Source: an uncultured cyanobacterium
GTDB lineage: Bacteria; Cyanobacteriota; Cyanobacteriia; PCC-6307; Cyanobiaceae
NCBI GenBank assembly: GCA_903935205.1
Contig: CAIZQU010000027.1
Location: 1 to 49,041, forward strand
Length of the DNA: 49,041 bases
Direction of reading: 5' to 3'
The notes beneath the pieces were generated by a model, which saw only the letters and a program-made list of their open reading frames with translations, ran no database searches and was not told where the DNA came from. This document shows positions 34,451 to 43,280 of the stretch, in pieces. Position 1 is the stretch's first letter. Each line of letters starts with the position of its first letter. A program made the position numbers and the translations under genes.

Positions 34451-34951
34451 CGTGGAATCCGGAGGCTGGAGGGACCCTAGGTGGCGAGTGGAGAGGGGGG
34501 CGACCAGCGGGACAACAGGCGGCAGCGGGACGCTGATAGGGAAGCCCAGGCCATCCGCACCGGAGGCATCAGCGGTTGGCAGGCCAAGGGGCTTGCGCGG
34601 GGCGGCGGCGCAGGGTGCTGACAGGCCCGCTCCGAAGCCTGCCAGAGTCCAGCTGCTGGGTCCATGCAATCGGCGAATGGGGCCTGGCAGCCTGTGGCCC
34701 ATGGGACGGCAGGGCAGGTCCCGAAGCTAGACAGACCGGATCGGGGGCCGATGACAGCATCACCCTCAAAGGCACAGGGCATCAAGGACACCTGAGCACC
34801 ATCATCACGAGATCTGTGGTGGCGCGATCATGGCGTCCATTGGCAGAGCGCCACAATGTCGATGCGGACCAATCCACGTGAGCCCCTTGTTCGAGCAGGG
34901 AAGGAATCGCCCCAGGGATGTGGTGGATATCCAGCCAGGGGCGACAGCCTC
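34451..34951. other. Gap holding dispersed repeat copy C
   Basis: This 500-bp gap lies between divergent-facing ends of crtH (start at 34450) and the secreted-protein gene. About 230 bp next to crtH (34451-34682) should contain its promoter, but I see no clear boxes. The remainder is copy C of the dispersed repeat. No coding frame looks real. Confidence 0.5.
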
Positions 34952-34956
34952 CTAGG
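34683..34956 (+). mobile_element. Dispersed repeat copy C, 274 bp, MITE-like
   Basis: The ends are inverted repeats of 22 bp (34683-34704 and 34935-34956), matching at 17 of 22. Compared with copy A read on minus, the left ends share CTG, AGCCTGT, CAGG and CC-GAA at matching spacing. The centre shares GGGCATC, AGGACA, GCACC, TCATC and AGATCTG in order. The final 44 nt align without gaps with 32 identical positions (CCCCAGGGAT through TCCT). The right terminal repeat contains the TAG stop of the adjacent gene. It is non-coding. Confidence 0.8.
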
Positions 34957-35656
34957 GAACACCCTGGGCAGGGTTGCGACAGCGAACCGTGGTGGGGTCA
35001 AGCGGCAGAAGGCGCAGGCTGCGCCGGTCGACGCGCCAGGCCTTGAGCAGGTCCTGAAAGTCTGCAATCTCCGAATCGCGCGGGCCAGGGGAGCGAATCG
35101 CCACAACCGTTGCATCGCTCAGGCCAGGCACTCGGCACAACGACTGCTCAGGCAGACTGGCGATCAACTGGAGCGGTGCTGATAGGCGTTCAGCGCTGAG
35201 TATCTGCAGGGTTTGAATGCTGTGATAGCGGGACCTTGGCTCACGATGGCGAATCGATAACTGCCTGGTCAACAGCAGCCAGGGATGGCCGTTGAGCACA
35301 AGCTGTTCGATGATCAGCGGTTGGGGCGTTCGGGCGGGATCATCGAGCATCACGGCCTGCAGAACCGTGATGGAGCCGGAGAGGCCGTAGTGGCGAATCG
35401 CAGCCGAGGGACCGAGAACGCGCAAAAAAACAAGACCTCGGGCCAGGTTGGGGCTGGAGTCGCTGGATGGGAGCGGCTGCGGCGCCGATGGCGTGGATGG
35501 TGGCGCCAGGGCCAGCGAGGGCTGGATGGAACTGAACAGAAGCAGCCAGCAAAGAGCCACCCCGCCACAACGCCGGAGGGGATGGCCCCAGGTGAAGCGG
35601 GGCAGTGGCTCAGACCATGCCACAACAGAATTGGGCGCGGGCGATGACATCGTCAC
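34952..35656 (-). CDS. Secreted protein of unknown function
   Basis: This is a 234-residue protein. An export signal (RRCGGVALCWLLLFSSIQPSLALA, residues 28-51) is followed by a Pro/Ser-rich spacer and a beta-rich domain (GLVFLRVLGPSAAIRHYGL, ITVLQAVMLDD, LVLNGHPWLLLTRQL). It is the last gene of the minus-strand multicopper-oxidase cluster and overlaps the lysozyme chimera by 47 nt if the first ATG is used. GTG codons at 35626/35623 would still overlap. I do not recognise the family. The TAG stop lies inside repeat copy C. Confidence 0.6.
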   Translation of the reverse strand: MTMSSPAPNSVVAWSEPLPRFTWGHPLRRCGGVALCWLLLFSSIQPSLALAPPSTPSAPQPLPSSDSSPNLARGLVFLRVLGPSAAIRHYGLSGSITVLQAVMLDDPARTPQPLIIEQLVLNGHPWLLLTRQLSIRHREPRSRYHSIQTLQILSAERLSAPLQLIASLPEQSLCRVPGLSDATVVAIRSPGPRDSEIADFQDLLKAWRVDRRSLRLLPLDPTTVRCRNPAQGVP

Positions 35657-37262
35657 CGTAGTCGTTGTGGGTGGTGCCTTGGTTCATGCCCGCGATGGTT
35701 TGCACATTGTTCACACCTGAGTTGTAAGCAACACAAGCACCCTTGAGCACATACTCATCAGCCCAGTCGGGATGGCTGTTGATGATGGCATCGCGATAGG
35801 AAGCAAAGATAGCGAGAGCCTGCTCGATGTGCGCCTGAGAAAATGGATCATCAAGTCCCCGCAAAGAATGATAGCGCCTATCAACCTGCATGATTCCCCA
35901 GGCTTGGTTATTGTCACCCCAGCCAGGATCACTTCCAAACGCACCAAGGACAGCGCCGAGGTGACTTTCACGGCTGGCGATCGCCAGAATCACCTCAACA
36001 GGAACCTGGAAGCGAGAACCGGCACGACGAAGATTCTCACGTCTCTGGTCATTCAGTTGCAGGAGATCACGACGCATGATCTCATGGCTTGCTGCAACAC
36101 CTGCCTCCGTCAGGCCCTCAGGGCTGGCTGTAGCCATAGAACAACCGCTGGTGGGGCAGACCTCCAGGGCGAGATTCCAGCGACCCTGAGTAGCCGCGAC
36201 AACCTGACTAGAAATCTGGGCGAGATCACCAAGCGTAATGACGTCATCGCGATCTTCGATTGGTGAGCTATAGCCCCTGACCACACTGACATGCTTCTTC
36301 AAGACATACCAGTTATGGCGCTCTTGACGCTTTTGCTTCAATTCAAATTTCCAGTGATCACCGTGATCCTGCAGCCAGTTGGCAAGCAGCGGTGTGGGTG
36401 GATCGGTGTGAGTGAATTCAAAGTTGACTGCATCTGGATCGGACAGAGCTGAAAAAGCTGTGCCGGCCTGTTTGGGGAAAAGTGCGTATTCAACAAGACC
36501 GAGCCTGGTGGCTGTGAGTTCACCGGCGAGACCATCGACCTCCAGATCGCCCTGTTGCCGCTGGTAGTCAAGGACGGCCCTGAGGGTGTCGTCACCGAAC
36601 ACGCCATCGGCGTCGATTCCCAGCTGGATCTGCAGCCAACGCACCGCATCACCGCGAGATCCCTTGCGTAACAGTGTCACGGGCAGAATCATATCGTCGG
36701 GATTGACGCTGGTGGCGAGAAGATCTGGGTTGATGTGGTAGGTTTCATCGTCGATCACGCAATAGGTATCGAGGTCGACATGAGAAGGATAGTCGTTCGG
36801 ACCGCTGCTGCCATGGCCTGCTTCGATGGCGATCGCATCGCCTTGGCTGACGCGCTGGCCCACTCCCCGCAGTAACTTCAGACAATGGCCGTAGGCTTGA
36901 TAGCACACATGGCTGCGTCCTTGATAGATGAAGGGAAGATCAAGCCGAATATGGATGCGATGTCCATAGCCTGATTCAAAGCCAGCATGGGCCACAACAC
37001 CTGAATAATGACAAATCACAGTGGCGCCAAAGCCCCGTGAGTAATCAATACCGATGTTGTAGTGCCCGGGTGCGATGGACTGAATCGAGCCGTCGGCATA
37101 GATGGCCTTACGAGGGGAGCGTTTATAGCCGTGACCCGCGGGCTCCATGAAACCCGAGGTGATGAAAACAGTGCCAAGAAGTGGATGTGTGTAACGTTGA
37201 TAGGGCGCGCTGACCTGGGATTCGGGAATTGGCTTGTCGAAGAGAATTGGGAGGTCGCTCAT
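35610..37262 (-). CDS. M23-like / peptidoglycan-binding / goose-type lysozyme chimera
   Basis: This 550-residue multidomain wall hydrolase has three parts. Residues 25-170 form an M23 (LytM)-like domain with the first ligand pair as H67-x5-D73 (GHYNIGID) and SHVDLD at 160-165 where active enzymes have HxH, so it may be inactive. Residues 196-252 form a PG_binding_1 domain (LLRKGSRGDAVRWLQIQLGI, DGVFGDDTLRAVLDYQ). Residues 400-550 form a goose-type lysozyme domain (GH23-like): catalytic Glu E432 in ASRESHLG, GWGD, WGIMQVDRRYH, VAYNSGVNNV and GTTHNDYGDDVIARAQF, very close to animal GEWL signatures. No signal peptide is visible, so export would need another route. It follows the multicopper oxidase by 112 bp. 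Confidence 0.86.
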   Translation of the reverse strand: MSDLPILFDKPIPESQVSAPYQRYTHPLLGTVFITSGFMEPAGHGYKRSPRKAIYADGSIQSIAPGHYNIGIDYSRGFGATVICHYSGVVAHAGFESGYGHRIHIRLDLPFIYQGRSHVCYQAYGHCLKLLRGVGQRVSQGDAIAIEAGHGSSGPNDYPSHVDLDTYCVIDDETYHINPDLLATSVNPDDMILPVTLLRKGSRGDAVRWLQIQLGIDADGVFGDDTLRAVLDYQRQQGDLEVDGLAGELTATRLGLVEYALFPKQAGTAFSALSDPDAVNFEFTHTDPPTPLLANWLQDHGDHWKFELKQKRQERHNWYVLKKHVSVVRGYSSPIEDRDDVITLGDLAQISSQVVAATQGRWNLALEVCPTSGCSMATASPEGLTEAGVAASHEIMRRDLLQLNDQRRENLRRAGSRFQVPVEVILAIASRESHLGAVLGAFGSDPGWGDNNQAWGIMQVDRRYHSLRGLDDPFSQAHIEQALAIFASYRDAIINSHPDWADEYVLKGACVAYNSGVNNVQTIAGMNQGTTHNDYGDDVIARAQFCCGMV

Positions 37263-37374
37263 AGTTCGTGGAAGCAGATTTGAAACTTGGATGGTGATCG
37301 GCTGGAAGGATTAATATCCTGAAAGAAATTCTTGATGGCGTCGAGTCGTTGACTGCTCCGATTCCAACCCCCCG

Positions 37375-40300
37375 TTAAATAGGATCGTAGGTAGCGGCAT
37401 CATAGTGGACAACTTCAGTCCTGGGGCGAGCACGGATCATGCTCCAAACACCCTGTTCAGCGGCCCAGAGGAAATTCCCAGCCCGGATCGCGTAGTCCCC
37501 GGGATAGGGCAGTGGAAAGACCAGAGTTTCAACACGACAGGGTGACAATCCATTGATGCTGCTCACCAGAGCCGATCCTGGAACATAGGCCGCCTGGGGC
37601 CAACGACAGCCATGGACCGTGAAGCCGTATTGGCGAGGCTTGTCATTAGCGCCAATCAGACGCAACCAGACGGTACTGCCCTCGGGAACCGAGGTGAGGG
37701 GGAAGGTGGTGGTGGATTGGCTGGAGACGCGGCCCTGAAAAACCGGATGACTGCGGTAATTGATGGCCTTCTGGCCACTGTCTTCAGGATCGCCACCAGG
37801 ATTCACATCTGGAATGGGCAGCAATGGGTTGCCAGACGCGAAGAAGCGCAAGCCATCTTGAACAAAGACGCAGGTTTCATAGGCCACTGCTTGGCCATGG
37901 GGACCACGAATCTCAGCATTCAGAGAGGTCCAGGCATCGATGGGAAACCCGGCGTCGCCGGCGGGAGCTGTTGGCTCTGAAACCACGGCGTGGGGCGTGG
38001 CATCGGGAGACTCCACGATCACGGCGCCGATCAGACCATGGTGGCGATGATTACGAATATCGGCCATATCATGCAGATAACAAACACTGCCGGGACCCTG
38101 GAGACAGGAGTCCGGGGCGAGATGCTCATCGGCATACCAGAGGTATTCGCGCCAGTTGGCACCGCCATGGTGACCAGATCGCTGCACCACAGCACCACCC
38201 CCTCCATCCAGCCCGCCATGGCCAGGGCCATGGTCCATCCCCTGGGGACGGGGGGCGACGGTGCCGTCAGGATTGTGGCCGACATAGCTGCCGTCATGGG
38301 CGGCCACGTCATAGCTCAGCAGGCTGGCATGAATGGAGACCCTGGGGCTGACGGTACGCCCCGTCGGCAGGCCGAAACGATCAAGCTCGTCGAGGGGAAG
38401 ACGGGCAGGAGATGGTTCGACGCCAAAACGGGGAAGCCCATCCACCAGGCCCTCATCGTCACCATCGAAAGGGGGGAGCAGATCGTTGATCAGAATCAGG
38501 CGCAGCCACTCACCACGCTGGACCCGCAAGACCAGGGGGGCCTGCGTATCGGGGATCCAGTCGGGATCAATGGGAGGCCACAGACCCCGTTGAGCTCGAT
38601 CGGCAGAGGAGCGCGATTCTGAATCGATGGCAACGCACCGATCGCGGTTGATCGTGTCAACATCCGGATAGGCGACAACGGAATAGGTGAGTCCCCAGGG
38701 ATCGGTGAGGTGATCACCGCTATAGCGATGTTCGACACGGCGGGCGACGACCACATAGGTACGTACCGGGGAGCCGGACGCCCGTAGGTGATGGTTGGCG
38801 ACAGCAGCTGGCTCCTGGTGGGTCAAGAGCTGCGGCAATGGCGAGAAACGGGAGTAGTTCTGGGGAGTTGGATTGAGACTGCGCAGCAAACCCCAGCAAC
38901 CGAGCCAGAGATCATCGATGGCACAAAAATGCCAGAGATGATCGCCTGTTCCATAGGGGGAGGCATCGGCGGGGTTGATGTCCAGCGTGAAGGCCTCAGA
39001 AATTCCCAAGGTCTGTTGATTCACAAGCGTCGAACTAGGATTTCCCCAATCGCGGCGCCAGCGCATGCCATGAATACAGAAGCCATGCTGCTCTTCATGG
39101 GAGCCCTGGATCAGTCGCAACCGCAGCCGCTCGCCTGGATAAGTACGGATGATCGGGGTATCGGGATCACCGCGACTGCCGTCGAAATTTGGGCGGCTTC
39201 GCACCGCCGAGCTGAACCATTGCGAGGGATCGGGGCCGCGGAAGGTCAGAGGTGCGGAGCGATAATTGACACCCATCGAGCCCGGATCATCATCACCGGA
39301 GAGCTCGGAAGGCGGGTTCAGAGGTTCCCCGTGCTGGTCGAGCAACGGGATGAAGTCAGCGATCGCCAGGCAGGCCTCCCGGTAGGGAGGCAGACCCGGG
39401 CGATTCGGGGGCACGATCACTGCTTCCGCCTCGCCCCAGGCGCGACGACTCTGATCGTCAGCACAGGTCCACTGCGCCCCGAAGGGCTCAGCGATCAGAG
39501 CGGCAAACAGACCGTGCTTCTGCCGGAAATTGGCGAGTAGATGATCATGAAAGAAGCAGGGTCCAAACTCTTCATCGACGATCCAGCGATGCAGGCTGAC
39601 GGTGCGTAGCTCGCCAGGCCCGTCGGGTCCGACGGCCTCGCGGCAACTGGCGCCAGAGAGGTAGTTCCAGCCGGTGGCCGAGCCATCGGCCGAGAGGGGA
39701 TCGAACTTGACCAAATGGACGTGAAGCCCGCACTCGACAGGCAGTTGTCCATGGTCAAAATGGTCGGCTGGGAATGAGGATAGGTTGTTGTGATGACGCC
39801 ACTCAACAATGTCACCATGGTTTGCCCTGGGGAAGAGAGGGCCGGGGTTTCTATCATCCTGCGGGTCAAAGGTTAGGCTCTCAATGAGTTCATAGCCTTG
39901 AAGTTGATCCGACCATTGTGAGCAGTCAACCTTGAGCAGTCGATAGTAATGGCAGCGGGGATCATGCCAGCCATCGACGTTGTATTGCGCCGGCCGAGAT
40001 AGCACTTCGATCTCATAGGAGAGCTTACGCGGTGGCGGCAGATCGGCCTTGGCATTCCAGCGCCGGGCCAACTGATCAAGATCAAGAAACTGGCTGCCTG
40101 GCTGTTCTCCATGCCGGCAGGGCTCGGGCATCGCTGCCCATTCAAGGACGCTGGCACGGGGCATGCGCAGCAAAGCGCGACGCCCGTTGACAGGAAGGTG
40201 ATCGCCGAGCGGCGGCGGTGGCGACTTCATCGGAAAGACGCCATCGATGAACCAGGGAAAGCCGGGCAACTGCCATTCTGGATCGGGCGGCCTGCGGCCG

Positions 40301-42414
40301 GGCAACGGATTGAGCGGCGGACAGTAGCTGCCATCCGGATAGGCCCTACGGCCATCGATAAGGCGGTCGTAGCTGCGCCATAATCCCCACATGCCGTGGT
40401 GAAAATGAGGATAGAGATGACAATGCCAGATGATGTCACCAACCGAGTGCTGTCGACTGCCGGATCCGTAGAGCGGATCGATCGTCATCGCACACTGGGG
40501 TGAGATTGTGATCGAATCGAGCAGCTGGGATCCCTTGTCAACCGGATCGGTGGTCGATGGCTGTGCCGTATCGGCAGCTACCGCCCGCCACTGATGAACG
40601 TGAAGGTGGTAGATGTGTGTTTCCTTGACGCCGGCATGAACCAGCCTGACCCGACAGGGATCCCCTCGATAGGCCCGCTGGACATGGGTGACAGGATCCC
40701 CGAAGAGCCAGGAACTATGGTGTTGCTCCTCGCCGGCCACACGCTCCAGCCAGTCACCGGTTGAGGTCCGTGCCGTCCAGAACTGTTCATCGAGCTCCTG
40801 GCCCAAGGTCCACATGAATGCCGATCGATCAACGCCCTCTCCCTCGGGGAGGGGACGATGGCGGCTGGCCTCGACATAGGCGCGCATGCGGTGCGGGAGC
40901 CGATGATGCATCGGTTCGGCACGATAGGAGAGGGGCATGACCGTGTGCTCTCCGGTGGTATGCAGACCGGAATGCACTTCGGGCTGATCATGAATGAAAA
41001 CGGTGAATTCACGGAAGCTACGGGGAATATTGTCGGAGTGGAAATCGATAAAGTCAGAGTGAAGAGGATCATCGATATCCTCGCCATCAGCATAAATATC
41101 GAGGTCGAGGAAGTTGCACCAGGGATAATTGGATGCGGCGGAAAGATCCTCGCCTGGCTCGCCGCTGCCCTGCTCCCGCAGATCTTCTGGATGGAACCAG
41201 CGGCTGTTGGCGGGTTCGACCAGCAGGGCCCCAAAAAGGCCGTGGGCATTGCTGCCACGTTCATTGCCGCGCACATCGGCCAGATCATTGATCGGCCAGA
41301 CACCCTGCTCGGTAGCTTCATAGCGATACCAATGCACGGCATCACCGCCGGGAGGAACCCGGCTGTCTTCGTTGCCACCGATCAGGCCACCATCGGCAAA
41401 GCGCACACCATGGCCGAGAGGGGGATGCTGCCACGCCGGAATCTGATCCTGAGAGAAGTCGCCAATCGGCTCATCAGCCTGTCGAAAAATACGGGATAGA
41501 CCAGGGCCCTGCAGATGAAAACCAACCGCCCGCTCAGACAGGGAGTTCTGGAACTGAATCGTGATACTTTCGCCAAGGTTGCAACGCAGGACCAACGGTC
41601 TGACGGCAGGGATCGGCTTCATCGGGTTGAAGCGATCGAAGGGCCTGCCGCGATCACTGCTCGGCTGATGGTCATTGAGCAGAAGCTTTTTCACCCAATT
41701 CTGGGGAATCGAGGATTGGCTTGAAAGATTGAAGAGTGCTCGCTCAAAAGAACGAAGGGGATCGAACTCGCAGCGTTGAAACCACTGCTCGATCGCCGCA
41801 TCAAGCAGCTCTCCCTGGACCTGCCAGTACTGGCGCAGCTGGCTGCGCTGCTGCACACTCAGGCTGACAAGACGGAGCGGTGCTCGATCTTCCAGGCCAT
41901 CGAGGCTTGGTTCGCGGGGTTCGGGATCCAGCCAGCTGGTGAGACCAGCGGATGCATTCAGCTCCCGCAGGGCAAACTGAACATCCTCGATCTGCTTGGA
42001 AAGATTCAGACGCATGCTGCGCAGCCTGGAGCTCTCGCAGCCATGGGCCGGGTTGCGATCAGCCTGGCGCTCATCCAGCGGAACCAACAGATCATCCGCA
42101 TCCAGCTGCTCACGCTGCAGCATGGCCAGCAGCAACTGGCGTTCCTGGCGCGATCCGCCCTGCAGACGAGTGATCATCAGCTCAAGGCGCTCGAGTCCAT
42201 CGACTACGAGACTGATGCGCTGACGTTTGCTGTGCAGCCGAGGCAATAGCTTGTCCTCATCCCGCCAGCGCTCCCGCGCCCAGCGCAGCAACACGCTGAT
42301 CGGCTGAAGCGTGTAGAGAAGACCGTCTGGATCGTGGTCCCCTTCCAGGGTGTACACGATCGGCATCGACATGGCGATGACGTGATAAGTCCGTTCAGAA
42401 GAGGAGTGGTTCAT
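37375..42414 (-). CDS. Giant multi-cupredoxin multicopper oxidase (MnxG-like)
   Basis: This is a 1679-residue protein. Residues 1-260 are helical and non-cupredoxin. The rest appears to be three two-domain cupredoxin repeats, recognisable from recurring GLFGALLVEP-type (391-401, 968-976, 1460-1468) and SYRAEP/NYRSAP/NYRSHP (496-501, 1050-1055, 1552-1557) segments. Classical copper motifs are strongest in repeat one: HLHVHQW (603-609) and HCHLYPHFHHGMWG (664-677), the type 1/type 3 signature of multicopper oxidases. Repeat two has GLHVH (896-900) and FFHDHL (954-959); its C-terminal counterpart WHFCAIDDLWLGCWG (1161-1175) lacks the ligands. Repeat three has YLHDM and a His/Gly-rich insertion (1392-1418). 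Size and multiplication resemble MnxG-type Mn(II) oxidases. No signal peptide is seen. The start overlaps the DUF2182 gene by ATGA. The substrate is inferred, not shown. Confidence 0.85.
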   Translation of the reverse strand: MNHSSSERTYHVIAMSMPIVYTLEGDHDPDGLLYTLQPISVLLRWARERWRDEDKLLPRLHSKRQRISLVVDGLERLELMITRLQGGSRQERQLLLAMLQREQLDADDLLVPLDERQADRNPAHGCESSRLRSMRLNLSKQIEDVQFALRELNASAGLTSWLDPEPREPSLDGLEDRAPLRLVSLSVQQRSQLRQYWQVQGELLDAAIEQWFQRCEFDPLRSFERALFNLSSQSSIPQNWVKKLLLNDHQPSSDRGRPFDRFNPMKPIPAVRPLVLRCNLGESITIQFQNSLSERAVGFHLQGPGLSRIFRQADEPIGDFSQDQIPAWQHPPLGHGVRFADGGLIGGNEDSRVPPGGDAVHWYRYEATEQGVWPINDLADVRGNERGSNAHGLFGALLVEPANSRWFHPEDLREQGSGEPGEDLSAASNYPWCNFLDLDIYADGEDIDDPLHSDFIDFHSDNIPRSFREFTVFIHDQPEVHSGLHTTGEHTVMPLSYRAEPMHHRLPHRMRAYVEASRHRPLPEGEGVDRSAFMWTLGQELDEQFWTARTSTGDWLERVAGEEQHHSSWLFGDPVTHVQRAYRGDPCRVRLVHAGVKETHIYHLHVHQWRAVAADTAQPSTTDPVDKGSQLLDSITISPQCAMTIDPLYGSGSRQHSVGDIIWHCHLYPHFHHGMWGLWRSYDRLIDGRRAYPDGSYCPPLNPLPGRRPPDPEWQLPGFPWFIDGVFPMKSPPPPLGDHLPVNGRRALLRMPRASVLEWAAMPEPCRHGEQPGSQFLDLDQLARRWNAKADLPPPRKLSYEIEVLSRPAQYNVDGWHDPRCHYYRLLKVDCSQWSDQLQGYELIESLTFDPQDDRNPGPLFPRANHGDIVEWRHHNNLSSFPADHFDHGQLPVECGLHVHLVKFDPLSADGSATGWNYLSGASCREAVGPDGPGELRTVSLHRWIVDEEFGPCFFHDHLLANFRQKHGLFAALIAEPFGAQWTCADDQSRRAWGEAEAVIVPPNRPGLPPYREACLAIADFIPLLDQHGEPLNPPSELSGDDDPGSMGVNYRSAPLTFRGPDPSQWFSSAVRSRPNFDGSRGDPDTPIIRTYPGERLRLRLIQGSHEEQHGFCIHGMRWRRDWGNPSSTLVNQQTLGISEAFTLDINPADASPYGTGDHLWHFCAIDDLWLGCWGLLRSLNPTPQNYSRFSPLPQLLTHQEPAAVANHHLRASGSPVRTYVVVARRVEHRYSGDHLTDPWGLTYSVVAYPDVDTINRDRCVAIDSESRSSADRAQRGLWPPIDPDWIPDTQAPLVLRVQRGEWLRLILINDLLPPFDGDDEGLVDGLPRFGVEPSPARLPLDELDRFGLPTGRTVSPRVSIHASLLSYDVAAHDGSYVGHNPDGTVAPRPQGMDHGPGHGGLDGGGGAVVQRSGHHGGANWREYLWYADEHLAPDSCLQGPGSVCYLHDMADIRNHRHHGLIGAVIVESPDATPHAVVSEPTAPAGDAGFPIDAWTSLNAEIRGPHGQAVAYETCVFVQDGLRFFASGNPLLPIPDVNPGGDPEDSGQKAINYRSHPVFQGRVSSQSTTTFPLTSVPEGSTVWLRLIGANDKPRQYGFTVHGCRWPQAAYVPGSALVSSINGLSPCRVETLVFPLPYPGDYAIRAGNFLWAAEQGVWSMIRARPRTEVVHYDAATYDPI

Positions 42415-43280
42415 CGAGCCTGACCGTGTTGGTGGTGATGATGGAGATGCAGGTGGTCGTGGGTTTGATGCGGGGTCACTGGATCAGGCGCAAGGGGCGA
42501 GGTGGCATCGCCTGAGTTGCGTCCAGAGTTCACTCCTGAATCGGCAAAAAGCAGAACAGCCAGCGCGAAGGCGAAGCCGGCCTGGATCGGAATCAACTTG
42601 CGAACGGAGGGAAGCAGTCGCTCGCAGAGCATGAGCAGCGAGACGATGACCATCACAGGTAGCAATAAACTGCCCACCAATAATGTGATCGCCATCAGCG
42701 GCCAACAGCAACCGATGCAGACCAGGCTGTAGCGCAGCGCCACCGATGCCAAGCTGCTGACTGGCTGATCCGGCCGCCAGTGCACCAGCATCAATCCGGT
42801 TGGACTGCGACAGGCGGTCAGACAGGATTGTTTCAACGGCGATAGCTGGTAAACCCCGGCCGCCAACACAGCCAGACCGGCCAACAGGGGCTGCCTGGCA
42901 TGGAGCCATGGGTTCAGAGCCAGGCCATGGCTGATCAGCAGGCTCAGCAGGGAGAGAAGAAGACCGGCAACCATCCAGGCCGAAACGAAAAGCAGGGCCG
43001 CCAGGGCCGCTAACCAAAGCTCCCCGGATCGACCTCGGACAAGCCGGCCGACGGCTCTGAAGAATGGCAGGGCCGGAGGCAGCATCATCGCCACGATCAT
43101 GATCAACCAACTCAGCAGCCATCCCGCCGATAGCCATGGATCGGCATGGCTGACCTGCAGGGGCAAGGGCAAAACGGTGAACCATGGACTGTGCTGAAGG
43201 ATCATCACAACCCAGGCGATCGAACTGGGCACTAGAACAGCCGCAGCAAGCCTGGAGAGGTGGAGGGTTTTGGTCATCAA
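42411..43280 (-). CDS. DUF2182 integral membrane protein with His-rich tail
   Basis: This is a 289-residue polytopic membrane protein of the DUF2182 family (annotated as predicted metal-binding). About seven hydrophobic segments are visible, for example WLLSWLIMIVAMMLPPALPF, LAALLFVSAWMVAGLLLSLL and FAFALAVLLF. Conserved-looking Cys and Pro positions are QSCLTACRSP and CIGCCWPLM. The C-terminal tail HQTHDHLHLHHHHQH has nine His in 15 residues, a plausible metal-binding sink. The gene overlaps both neighbours by 4 nt (42411-42414 and 43277-43280), so DUF1326, DUF2182 and the oxidase are translationally coupled. A role in metal supply to the oxidase is inference. Confidence 0.9.
   Translation of the reverse strand: MMTKTLHLSRLAAAVLVPSSIAWVVMILQHSPWFTVLPLPLQVSHADPWLSAGWLLSWLIMIVAMMLPPALPFFRAVGRLVRGRSGELWLAALAALLFVSAWMVAGLLLSLLSLLISHGLALNPWLHARQPLLAGLAVLAAGVYQLSPLKQSCLTACRSPTGLMLVHWRPDQPVSSLASVALRYSLVCIGCCWPLMAITLLVGSLLLPVMVIVSLLMLCERLLPSVRKLIPIQAGFAFALAVLLFADSGVNSGRNSGDATSPLAPDPVTPHQTHDHLHLHHHHQHGQAR

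Noticed and set aside
34856..35182. Plus-strand frame of 108 codons across the end of repeat C
   Set aside because: It is antisense to the secreted-protein gene, starts inside the repeat, and has no recognisable features.
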